Positions 50,549 to 59,410 of a stretch of 64,000 nt of DNA are shown piece by piece (position 1 is the first letter of the stretch; the number at the start of each line of letters is the position of its first letter). Location: assembly GCA_956465555.1 (NCBI GenBank), contig OY101128.1, forward strand, positions 1,054,001 to 1,118,000. The letters run 5' to 3'. This stretch comes from Nitzschia sp. pyKryTriq1. Its lineage: Eukaryota; Bacillariophyta; Bacillariophyceae; Bacillariales; Bacillariaceae. The position numbers and the translations under genes were made by a program. The notes below the pieces were generated by a model. That model saw only the letters and a program-made list of their open reading frames with translations, searched no databases and was not told the DNA's origin.

Positions 50549-51016
50549 AGATCCGCCATCCTGGAGATTCTGCGCCTCAGATGATGGACTGACGGGCGGA
50601 TCACTCGAGTCGGGAGCACAGCGCACCCACGCGGCCAAAAGAGGCGGCGGGGGCAGCGAAAGGGCAACTGTAGTAAGCAGGCGTCTCTGACGATCTTCGA
50701 TCGCGTCAAAACGGGCCTCTTGGATAGGGCCTTTTACTCATTTTTGAACAGCCTTTTTGGTTTGGTTTGGCCTGCCTCTTTGGTCGAACCAGTCAATCTT
50801 ATCCGAGTATTCATTCGTACTTCGTACTCGGGTAGTCCTTCTTTGCACGAGGAGTATGCATACGAGCCCGTACTGCTCTTGCTGTAATAGTACCCTTTGA
50901 TAGATAGAAATTAGACTACCACATACACGAAGGCACAATAATATAATACTATGCACTTGTAGTCTACACTCTCTGTTTCTTCTTTAGACTACTAGCTAGT
51001 AGCTTTTTGTTCTTAC

Positions 51017-51043
<27 letters not shown>

Positions 51044-51048
<5 letters not shown>

Positions 51049-53473
51049 TCTTGAGAGAATTGACTTGTTCCGTATAAATCGCCACGGCATTCTCGAACGG
51101 CGTATTGGTGAGGATACGGATCCTATCTTTCAAATAGGCCAGCATGTCAATTTCCGACGCGAGGGCCGCGCAAAACTCGAGGCGGCTGGGAGCCTTGTTG
51201 TTGTTGTTGTTGTTGCCAGCACCGCCGCCAGTAAAAAAGTGAGCATGAATGTCCCATTCGACGTAGACATTGTATTGTGGTTCAGGGATACCAGCATTGT
51301 ATTTGGTGGCACGGACCGAAACGGAAATGCTTTGAAAGATATCCTTTCCATAACGTTTCGATAAGAATTTCGTGTAGAAAGATTTCGTGGCCTTTGCCAA
51401 TTTTTCGTATTCGTCAGGAGTCGGTTCAGTAGTAGGTTTGTCGTCTTGAGCAATCGTCAACGCGACAAAGATTTCGGCCCAATGTTCTACGATCGAATCA
51501 TTAACATTCGCCTTTGGGGTTTCCATAGATGGAGAGGGAGGAGCGGGCGTCGCACTGGAGCTAGATTCTTTTCTGGCGGGTTGTGCTGCTGCTGCTGGAG
51601 GGGCGGGCTTGGGTGTGGGCTTGGACACGACGGGCAGTGGTTTGCGTGGTGGAGCGGGTACCGCCGGAGCTGGTTTGACCACTGGAGGCGCTGGTGGTTC
51701 TTTCTTTGGGGCGGGTACCGGTGCCGGAGCTTTCTTTGGGGCGGGTACCGGTGCTCCTGGAGTGGTAGTGCTGGGTGTGGGAACAAGCGTTGCTGGAGAT
51801 GGAGTCGGTGTCACTACTACTGGCTTCTTCGGTGCAGGCGCCGTTTTGCTGACGCGAAGTTCTGGTTTCACCTCTGGTTTCTTTGTAGGTGGTGGTGGTG
51901 GTGGTGGTGATGGTTTGGGTATCACTACTTTGGGAGGAGCATCGGGCTTCTTTGGAGGTGGTGATGATGGTAATGTTGGGGGTTTGATGGGTACCACCAC
52001 TTTGGGTGCCTCTGGTTTCTTTGGAGGCGGTGGTGCTGGGGGTTTGGGCACTACTACTGGTACTACTATAGCTTTGTCACTCATGCGACCTTCATACACC
52101 TTCTCTTCCGAAGGCTTCTGAAACATGGCCGACCCAAGAGTTCCTTCCATAGTTCCGCTCCAAGGAGCAGGCAACGTGGATATTTTGCCAATCAAAGTTC
52201 CGACATCGCATCGCATGACTTTGGACAAGACATGAGGGGGGACTGGGATTGGATTCGCAAAGCTAATGTCGGCCTTGTACCGATGTAGAATATTGAATCG
52301 CGGCAAAGGAACTTTGGCTTGAAATTCACAAGATTCTCGTTGCAAGTCAATCGAATGAAAATTGTAGGAGCCATAGGCAGCCACCATTGTCTTTCGTAAG
52401 AATTCTTGCATCATTTCATCAAAGATTTTGGTCTGTTGACCGTTGGGTGTTTCTTTCGCGTCTGGGATGACCAATGCCAACCAATACTCAACATGAACGG
52501 GGACTAGATCTCCCAAGGACATTGGATCACGTGTGTCTACATGTAGATCTTCAATCCATGCACAGGGATTGATTGCCATCTGATTGGCTCGATCCAAGCA
52601 CCCACCCATACCCACGACACCTGGAAGGAACTCGTCCAACGAAAACGAGGCCAATTCGGCATAGAACTGCATGGGGGGTGGGGCGTTCTTTACAAATATT
52701 CCAATAGCCTCAAATTCCACGTATAGATTGAACGTATCCACCGGTTTGCCTGCGTCTTGGTTGATTTCTGACTTGACGACCTCCAAGGTCATGCCTTCAT
52801 CCTCGTCAAACATCCCTTCGTAGGCCTTTCGGACGCACCGTAACATCCTCGTATAGGAGTAGTCTCGTAGCCTTTGCAGTTGCTCGGCACTGGGTTTTTT
52901 GGTAGGAGGCGGAACGCAGACAAATCCCATATAAAAGTTGGGCGCTTTGACGGCTCCTCCTTCGGTCGATTGAGGTATCAGACCTACTTGCACATCCGTG
53001 GCAGTAGTCAGGAGTGATCGAGATGTTGCTGCTGCTGATGATGATGATGATGATTGTTGCTGCGCCCTGACTCTTGGGTGCTCCCGCAAAAACTCCAGGT
53101 AAAACTCTCGACGAAATAGTTCTCCCGCCCTTTCAAATAAAACCATGGGTCGGGGCACTGGTTCGGTCTGGGATGCCTTGTCCTCTTTGGTGGCTGTGAA
53201 TTGCATGGAAATGTCGGCCTTCCAGTAGGCTTGGAACTTTGTTTCTGGTTTTCCCGTGCCCCATTCCAAATCCAGGTACTTGATGTTAACTTGAGAAAGT
53301 CTCGGGTATTTCGATTGAAGTTTCGGAAGTAAATATTCGACTGTAGCGATGCGACAGGCCTCTAAATCATCGTCTCGTAGTTTAGGATTGTTCTCGGAAC
53401 CTCCTCCTCGCTTGGCGGATTGCTTCTCGGGAAAAGCCAAGGCCATGAAAATTTCTGGAAGCTGGACATTCAT
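51044..53473 (-). CDS. Unrecognised four-repeat protein with Pro-rich linker, 809 aa
   Basis: Four diverged copies of a ~120-residue unit are visible at about 1-133, 175-300, 312-440 and 665-805. Each begins with a strand of the type PEIFMALAFPE / PNFYMGFVCVP / VEYWLALVIPD / AEIFVALTIAQ, has a helix ending in a ...FLxKxY-like turn, then two strands with a Y-x-V-E/A-x-D/E core (FQAYWKADISMQF, FNLYVEFEAIGIF, ILHRYKADISF, YNVYVEWDIHAHF), and closes with an F-x-x-L helix. A Pro/Lys/Val linker of about 190 residues (KPPAPPPPKKPEAPK type) separates units 3 and 4. There is no signal peptide or membrane helix, so it is probably cytosolic. I know no name for this domain; the alpha-beta layout could be a small single-sheet fold. 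No introns. Confidence 0.82.
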
Positions 53474-53837
53474 AGTATGTCTTGGAAAAGTTCAGAAATA
53501 GTAAAACTACGTGTAGGCTAGTAGTAGAGTAGGAGTTGCTCTCTCATTGTTGCCATCAATGTCTTGAAGGATGCCGGGTTTGCTTTTGAAGAAAAGAACA
53601 AGCCGGTGCCGCGATGATGATGAAAATGACCGCAACTAGCAGGTTCCTTTTTTCTGGAAAAAAATGGCGGGATGGAAATATCCCGACCCGTTCGATTCAA
53701 ACAACCACGACTGGGGCCAGCGGGAATGAATGACTCCTCAAGTAGAGTACTCTACCGGTACCTCTACTGGTAAATAGTGCTGGTAGTCTACTCTAACTCG
53801 GTTTCTTCTGGGCGATTAATTATTGATTCATTCTACT
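53474..53837. other. Intergenic, 0.36 kb
   Basis: Between two genes on the same strand. Contains TACCGGTA at 53754-53761 in a CTCTACCGGTACCTCTAC context and no supported gene. Confidence 0.5.
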
Positions 53838-55580
53838 CTATCCAAAAAGGTCTAGCTTCACACCCAACTGCCGAACCGAACAATAGCACGTCAAAAAGAT
53901 GGAAATGGCGGGAGCCCAGTACAATACTCGGGCTTGCCATCCCGCAAACAGGGCACCCACTCCGCCCTCTTCTAAGATTAATCGCCCCATTCCGGTCGCA
54001 CCCAGGGGCTCGTACTCTCCTCCTTCGTCGTCATTGGTGGATTGTGTAATGATACGGGTGGTAATGACATCCATGGGATTGGTCACAAAGGCTCCCGTGC
54101 CACCCGCAAAGGCGCCAATAATGGCCTCGGATTGCAACGTACTGCTGTCAAAGTCGATATTTGGATTGTTCAAAATGAACGCTTTGATCAATTCAAACAA
54201 TGCCAACTGGATGGCACCAAAGGGGACATCTCGCAAGGCGGACGCAGACCATGCACGAACTACATTGCTCCGGCCTTCGGGGCGTAACAAAACCATTTCA
54301 AAGGCCTCGGCAGTGGTGGACGCCTTTTGGACTTGTACCACACCCTTGATTGCTTCGGCAGGCGCACGGATCGTACTTCCCACAATTTCCCCTGCCGCTC
54401 CGGCAACCAAATAGATCGATAGAAGATAAGTCGGGTCTGCGGTAACAATGTTTTGGACGCCTACTACGGACGAGGAGCTGGCTCCCAGTAGGGATGCCCA
54501 AATCGGAGCTAGTTTCCCACGAATCAGAGATGATTTCACGGCTTCATAGACGCCCAAATACAAAGCCGACGGTGGTCCTTCTTTCAAAATGTTGCCCGTC
54601 AAACCCTCATAGAGGTTCGTAAACAAACCCGAGTCCTCCATCGTAGTATTAGTAGTACTAGTAGTGGCATTGGCTTTGGTGACTTGGAGCCTTGTTTTGA
54701 TTGTGTCGAGAGGATGCATGACAAGAGTCGAAGCTACACTACCACAAAAGGCAGCAAAGAAGTTGAACCACTTGGGTTGGGCCTCGAGTTTGTCCAGGAT
54801 CCGTTCTCGATTGGAAATTTGCGTTTGGAAGCTGCGAGCTTTTTCCAATCGCTCTTCGCCTCCGCCGGAAGAATCAAATTTGGGTAGTATCGTGGACTTT
54901 TTGACTACCCTGGCGATGGGACCGTCTCCTCCATCTCGTTCGGTAGTAATTGTACTCGCTGCTGCTGCTGCTGCTGCTGCTTCGTCTTCTTCATCATCAG
55001 ATGTTCCTGGTTGGTTCAAAGTGCTGGCAACGTTATCGATAATGGTGTCCAACTGAGATTTGAATTCGTTCAAACGATTTTCATCGATCGTACTGTCAAT
55101 CAATTGTTGGAGTTTCTTTCCACTCAAATCCTGTACGTTGACCTTCAATACTCCTGGGGTCGGAGACGTTGTAGCTCCACCCGAAGGTCCAAAACCTGCG
55201 TGGGCTGCTTGTACGGGAATAAATAGAATGAAAAGGGCCAGCCAAGCGCTGAATATCGCCGTGTTGTAATTGTTGTTACCTCTGGTCCGAGATTTCAGCA
55301 CGGGTGACTTGTGCTGGATTCTTTCTGACCACAAAATTGTTCTTGTTTTCCGCCGTCTTCGAGGTGGGTGGCTCATTCGAATGCTGGGAGTGCCCTCGGG
55401 CGCACCATCGGCAAGTAGTTTCGCCGCTGACAAGCTACCAAGACAGAAAGACGATTGGAAAGAAGTAGTAGCAGCAGGGGCAAAGGCTCTGGTGGGCTCA
55501 GAGATCGATAGAACAATCATGCAGCATGTCACGGCAATCGAAACTGTCGAAAGACGACGAATACGAAGCTTCCTCATCAT
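53838..55580 (-). CDS. Mitochondrial-carrier-family transporter with plastid targeting
   Basis: 580 aa. The N-terminus has a signal peptide (TVSIAVTCCMIVLSIS) and RAFAP, a good ASAFAP motif, followed by a Ser-rich, basic transit region. A second hydrophobic stretch (IFSAWLALFILFIPVQAAHAG) follows at about 110-130. The C-terminal 310 residues are a three-repeat carrier domain with PLDTIKTRLQ, PAEAIKGVVQ and PMDVITTRI in place of the PxDxxKxRxQ signatures. Layout and repeats resemble S-adenosylmethionine carriers of plastids, which exchange SAM for SAH across the envelope, but other plastid carriers are possible. An acidic poly-Ala linker sits between. Position 2 and 3 signatures are diverged, as is common outside mitochondria. 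No introns. Confidence 0.85.
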   Translation of the reverse strand: MMRKLRIRRLSTVSIAVTCCMIVLSISEPTRAFAPAATTSFQSSFCLGSLSAAKLLADGAPEGTPSIRMSHPPRRRRKTRTILWSERIQHKSPVLKSRTRGNNNYNTAIFSAWLALFILFIPVQAAHAGFGPSGGATTSPTPGVLKVNVQDLSGKKLQQLIDSTIDENRLNEFKSQLDTIIDNVASTLNQPGTSDDEEDEAAAAAAAASTITTERDGGDGPIARVVKKSTILPKFDSSGGGEERLEKARSFQTQISNRERILDKLEAQPKWFNFFAAFCGSVASTLVMHPLDTIKTRLQVTKANATTSTTNTTMEDSGLFTNLYEGLTGNILKEGPPSALYLGVYEAVKSSLIRGKLAPIWASLLGASSSSVVGVQNIVTADPTYLLSIYLVAGAAGEIVGSTIRAPAEAIKGVVQVQKASTTAEAFEMVLLRPEGRSNVVRAWSASALRDVPFGAIQLALFELIKAFILNNPNIDFDSSTLQSEAIIGAFAGGTGAFVTNPMDVITTRIITQSTNDDEGGEYEPLGATGMGRLILEEGGVGALFAGWQARVLYWAPAISIFLTCYCSVRQLGVKLDLFG

Positions 55581-56171
55581 TTGTTGTCTACTTCGTTCAC
55601 CGTAGGTTTGTCGGTTATTTTATATCCTTTATACTTCCCTAGCTTTCGTAGTCTTTTGGTCTGTGGTAACGGAAACGAAGCTTATTGTCCTTGTCGACAG
55701 CACAAAAACAACATCAGCTGAAACTCTCTTAGCTTTTGTTTCGTTTCATCGAATAGTCGGTCGGCAGCAGTTTTTCTACGTTCGTACTTCATCTTCTCAT
55801 AGCGGTCGTGTGCCTTCGCCTTCTTCCACCGTGGTGACGTCAGTCTCACTCATTTTTTGATTCATTCGAACACTCTGACTGAATCGACTACACAATTCTA
55901 TTCATCATTCTATTGTGGTACCAGTACAGTATTACGCGTATCGGGTAATATACCGGTAGAGGCCGGCCATACCGCTAGTGCATCATCGCAACACGACGAC
56001 GACTGACTCTCGTCCTCCGCACGAACTGCACGTGCGGTTGGATCTTTTGGATCCATACGGTATTATTTTTTTCATCAGCATGCACCACGGGAAATCCGCC
56101 TTTCTTGTTCCACCTGATGTTACTTCGACATCATTCCATATCTTGTAAACAACAAAGAAATCTTCGTAGTC
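55581..56171. other. Divergent intergenic spacer, 0.59 kb
   Basis: Holds the promoters of the carrier and pirin genes. A TACCGGTA-containing stretch lies near 55949-55956. Chance frames only. Confidence 0.5.
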
Positions 56172-57254
56172 ATGAGAGCGACCCTGAAGCATCGAATTCT
56201 ATATCAGTGCCTTATACAACGGCCTCTGGTTACAGCAGCCATGAGTTTTTCGAGTAGTAGTACACGTACTACCCCAAATCCACAACAACAACAACAACGT
56301 TTGGTGGCCAAGTCTACCGAATTGTTTCCGGGCACCACTGTCAGGAGAATCCTTCCACAAGTTGCCTGTCGATCCGTCGGTCCCTTTGTCTTTCTCGATC
56401 ATTTTGGACCAACCGTCAATAGTATGGATGTGGGGCCGCATCCTCACATTGGATTGTGCACTCTGACGTATCTGTACGATGGTGGCGTCTTGCATCGAGA
56501 TTCAACAGGTGTAGAACAGCCCATTTTACCCAATCAAGTGAACTGGATGTACTCTGGCAAAGGAGTGACGCATTCCGAACGACCCGTGGGTAAAGGTGCA
56601 AGTAGTAGTAGTAGTACTACTACGAAAGGAATGCATGGACTGCAATTGTGGGTAGCTCTCCCAAAAGAGCACGAGGATATGGATCCTATCTTTCATCATT
56701 CGCCGTCGGTTGTGAATGTGGATAGGACTGAAGCATCTTCGAACGTTCAAGTGAAATTGGTAGTGGGGAGAGTTCTTAATCACGAGCAAACGAAAATTCC
56801 ATTGGTGTCTGGTCTAGAAGACATGTTCTTATTGAGTGTTGAATTTCGAAAGAACAACGAGGGATCAGCCGAGGCGACGGTATGGAGCTGCCCGCCACTG
56901 GGCGATGACACTGTTCAAGTCGGAATATATGTCGCTGCTGGTGCAGCGACTATCAACGATGATAAGGATCCTTTGCAAGTTGGAGAAATGATTCTGACAA
57001 CGGGGGCCGAGCCTTTGAAGATAACGTCCAAGGATGATGATTCCACTTCTGATGGTGGGACCAAAGTAGCAATCTTTGGAGGCCCGTCCTTGCCCGAAAA
57101 GCGACATTTGTTGTGGAATTTTTGTTCCTGGGATCCAGCCAAGCTCAAGAATGCAGCAGATCACTGGACGCGTCTGGATCGAACCATGTTTCCTCCTGTG
57201 GCTGGTGAGTCCAACGAAGATTCCATCCCACTCCCCACGAGATATCAGAAATAA
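56172..57254 (+). CDS. Pirin family protein
   Basis: 360 aa, a bicupin with a metal-binding N-terminal half. Seen: RRILPQVACRSVGPFVFLDHFGP, the HPH motif (GPHPHIGL), the third and fourth metal ligands in LHRDSTG...VNWMYSGKGVTHSE, HGLQLWVALP, and the C-terminal GPSLPEKRHLLWNFCS typical of pirins. Pirins bind Fe and act as redox-sensitive transcription cofactors or quercetin dioxygenases; which applies here is not shown. The first 45 residues are basic and Ser-rich (MRATLKHRILYQCLIQRP) and could be a mitochondrial presequence, or translation could begin at the second Met (MSFSSSSTRT). Confidence 0.93.
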   Translation: MRATLKHRILYQCLIQRPLVTAAMSFSSSSTRTTPNPQQQQQRLVAKSTELFPGTTVRRILPQVACRSVGPFVFLDHFGPTVNSMDVGPHPHIGLCTLTYLYDGGVLHRDSTGVEQPILPNQVNWMYSGKGVTHSERPVGKGASSSSSTTTKGMHGLQLWVALPKEHEDMDPIFHHSPSVVNVDRTEASSNVQVKLVVGRVLNHEQTKIPLVSGLEDMFLLSVEFRKNNEGSAEATVWSCPPLGDDTVQVGIYVAAGAATINDDKDPLQVGEMILTTGAEPLKITSKDDDSTSDGGTKVAIFGGPSLPEKRHLLWNFCSWDPAKLKNAADHWTRLDRTMFPPVAGESNEDSIPLPTRYQK

Positions 57255-57455
57255 ACAATGGTGCAGGGAATAATGTGTGTATTCATAGGGTTTGGATGTA
57301 TGTGTCTCCGTCTCTCCTACGCACCATTAAGTGACGTCATATGGATATCAAAAATGCAAAGCAGGTTGCTTATATATATATTAGTAGTAGTAGTAGTAAT
57401 AGTAGTTCATACAGACATGATATTATGTACATGATGTAGTAGCGCGTTTCTTTTC

Positions 57456-58625
57456 TTATTCCAGCATAGCAAGCCCCTTGATGTCAATCCATGGTGCCAT
57501 TTGTTGTGTCCGTGGATTCAAGTGCAACTTTTCGCGCGACTGGAGGCGACTGATTGCCTTTAAAAATCCTTGCCAATCCTCATTGGGGTCCGGCAATAAG
57601 TCACGCTGTTGTTTCCCGAATAATATGCCACAAAATTCTTTTAGCTCGTCTCGTGTCAGGGTCCGTTCATCCAACCAATCGAACAATTGTGAGTGGTGTC
57701 CCATTTCTCGCATTCGATGAATGATCAAGGCGTAGTTCAACCATGGATTATGTTGATAGACTTCTTTGGCTTCGGCGGTGTAATCATCAATAACATCCAC
57801 TCCATCCAAGCGCTCGTCCAGTTCATTGTAAAAGTCCACTAGTGGACCATAGTCTGTACAGAGCCGGACCACGACCGAGACCGGCAAACCCTGGAGGGAT
57901 TCCAGTGCCTGAGAGAGTTCTTGATTGATCTCGGATTCTTCTTGCCCCATATTCTTCAAACTATGGTGACATCCATCAGTCACAATGACAATGGCAACCT
58001 TGGTGCCATCGGCTTTGAGTTCCGGTAGCATTCCGATAATCTCTCTTCTAATTTTGGCAATGCTTTCGGGTAGGGGCGTGGATCCAGCGGGCTTGGTGCT
58101 GGAGAGAACGGTTTGTGCTTGTTTGAGGCCATTTCGCATCGTGCCATAGCCTACCCGAAATGACGATGCACTACCACTAACACCACCACCACCACCAGTA
58201 TCGTTTCCATTGTTCAAGAGGCGAAATTCGGTAGGTGCGTGCAAGGCCGATGACAATTGCGCATGCAGCAATACCGTTTCTTCGAGTTCCTTCCACCGTG
58301 TGCAATCTACGTTGGGAGAGATGAGTTGATGTCCATCGGCCATGGCCATACTTCCACTGTTGTCGACAATCCAAATTCTCTTTGAAAATGCTGCATTGTT
58401 ATCATACAGCAAACTTTTCATCAATCCATCCGGAATTCCGAGCGTCTTTTGCAATTCTTTTTCCCGTGCCGGGCTCACCGTTCGACGACTCTTATGGGTA
58501 GTAGTCAACGGCCCTCCTCCTCCTCCTCCTCCCGGAAACAATTGAAACGAGCTCGCCTGCTCTTGTTGTTGAAAGAATGCCGTGGCTGCTAGCAGAAGTG
58601 ACACTCGACGAAGAATCATCCCCAT
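57456..58625 (-). CDS. Secretory- or plastid-targeted von Willebrand factor A domain protein
   Basis: 389 aa. A signal peptide (ILRRVSLLLAATAFFQQ) ends at ASSFQLF, which may be an ASAFAP-like plastid motif with Phe after the cleavage site. A Gly run follows. The vWA domain starts at KRIWIVDNSGSMAMADG with the DxSxS metal site, continues with GTMRNGLKQAQTVLSSTKPAGSTPLPESI (T of the MIDAS in GSTPL) and VAIVIVTDGCHHS (the D of TDG). The C-terminal 110 residues form a helical region (NPWLNYALIIHRMREMGHHSQLFDWLDERTLTRDELKEF, with breaks). Such proteins bind protein partners through a divalent metal. Partner unknown; single exon. Confidence 0.8.
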   Translation of the reverse strand: MGMILRRVSLLLAATAFFQQQEQASSFQLFPGGGGGGGPLTTTHKSRRTVSPAREKELQKTLGIPDGLMKSLLYDNNAAFSKRIWIVDNSGSMAMADGHQLISPNVDCTRWKELEETVLLHAQLSSALHAPTEFRLLNNGNDTGGGGGVSGSASSFRVGYGTMRNGLKQAQTVLSSTKPAGSTPLPESIAKIRREIIGMLPELKADGTKVAIVIVTDGCHHSLKNMGQEESEINQELSQALESLQGLPVSVVVRLCTDYGPLVDFYNELDERLDGVDVIDDYTAEAKEVYQHNPWLNYALIIHRMREMGHHSQLFDWLDERTLTRDELKEFCGILFGKQQRDLLPDPNEDWQGFLKAISRLQSREKLHLNPRTQQMAPWIDIKGLAMLE

Positions 58626-59410
58626 AATTTTTCAATAGATGATGATGATGATGAATTTCGACCGAAGGTAGCAACAAGGTGGATGAGGAAGAGTGTCTCG
58701 CGAGCGATGAGATGGATGCTATGCTATGCGATAATATGTTGTGATCCGTGATGTTGTTGTGCAGCCATTATTTTATTCTGCGTTGGAATTTGGAATAGAA
58801 CGCATACATAATGACTTGGAGGTATCTTCGGGCTTGCTTCTGCTTCAAGAGGATCTTCGACTCCTAGGACCCAATAATTGTTCGGGATTGAAGATAACGA
58901 CTGACTCGACACGATGGACCAAATTAAATAAAAAAAGGCGCGCCCAATGACCGACTGACAGGCCGGCCGGCTCGACAAAATTTGGCGCGCCCGTTGTCTT
59001 GCTTTTGTCTAAAGAAGAAGAAGATACTTCTTCTGTTGGAGGCCCGCCATTCTCGCCCGTTGCCGAGATTTTCGGCCACCAACCTCACCAACCGCAGCAA
59101 CCAGAACCTCTCACATGCAGGTTGTTGTGACTTTGTGACATCATGCATCATCATCCGATTGACTTCCCATTATTATGTACAGTACTCGTATCTCCTGCCC
59201 CTGCCTGCCTGCCCCCCATCATCACACCAACTGAGTGAAAGGGAAGAAGAACTTGGGGGAAGGAGGAGTCGTCGAGAGTCCCGGTAGCCGAAGTAGCCGA
59301 AAGGCCGTGCTCCGACGATCATCGCGTGTTGTTGTTGTTATTTATTTTCTCCTCTCCAACAATCATTCAGTCATTCATTCATTCTTAAAATAATTCCGCC
59401 TCCTCTCCAT
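58626..59410. promoter_or_regulatory. Divergent promoter region with GGCGCGCC and GGCCGGCC palindromes
   Basis: GGCGCGCC occurs at 58937-58944 and 58984-58991, with GGCCGGCC at 58961-58968 between them. Three 8-bp palindromes of pure G/C within 55 bp are unusual in this AT-leaning spacer. The second reads TTTGGCGC (58981-58988), an E2F/DP consensus (TTTSSCGC). E2F control is inferred from the motif alone. Nothing coding is supported; microsatellite TCATTCATTC precedes the protease gene. Confidence 0.4.

Larger units (their letters stand above)
49025..50774. repeat. ~72-bp imperfect direct repeats 1.7 kb apart
   Basis: Both copies (49025-49096 and 50702-50774) begin CGCGT, run through GGGCCTC and a CCTTTAC/CCTTTTAC block, and end in GCCTTNTTGGTTTGGTTTGGCCT. 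About three quarters of the positions agree by eye. They have the same orientation and bracket the coding-like frames and tandem repeats. Either they are two copies of a dispersed short repeat or they are the ends of one insertion. Confidence 0.6.
48751..51043. other. Intergenic, about 2.3 kb, repeat-bounded island of unknown origin
   Basis: Only short features are seen, listed separately: direct repeats at 49025-49096 and 50702-50774, two short coding-like frames on the minus strand, a 117-bp tandem repeat and a 12-bp minisatellite. A weaker repeat of AGGCCAGACC(A/G)ATGGGCGAC occurs at 48971 and 49111. On the plus strand, 49123-49368 is an open frame of 81 codons (MGDENGVDAPDGAN...) of mixed composition with no match I recognise. 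No transposase or polymerase is visible. Confidence 0.5.

Noticed and set aside
49039-50774. Treating the direct repeats as LTRs of a retrotransposon
   Set aside because: The repeats are only about 72 bp and imperfect, and no gag or polymerase features are seen between them.
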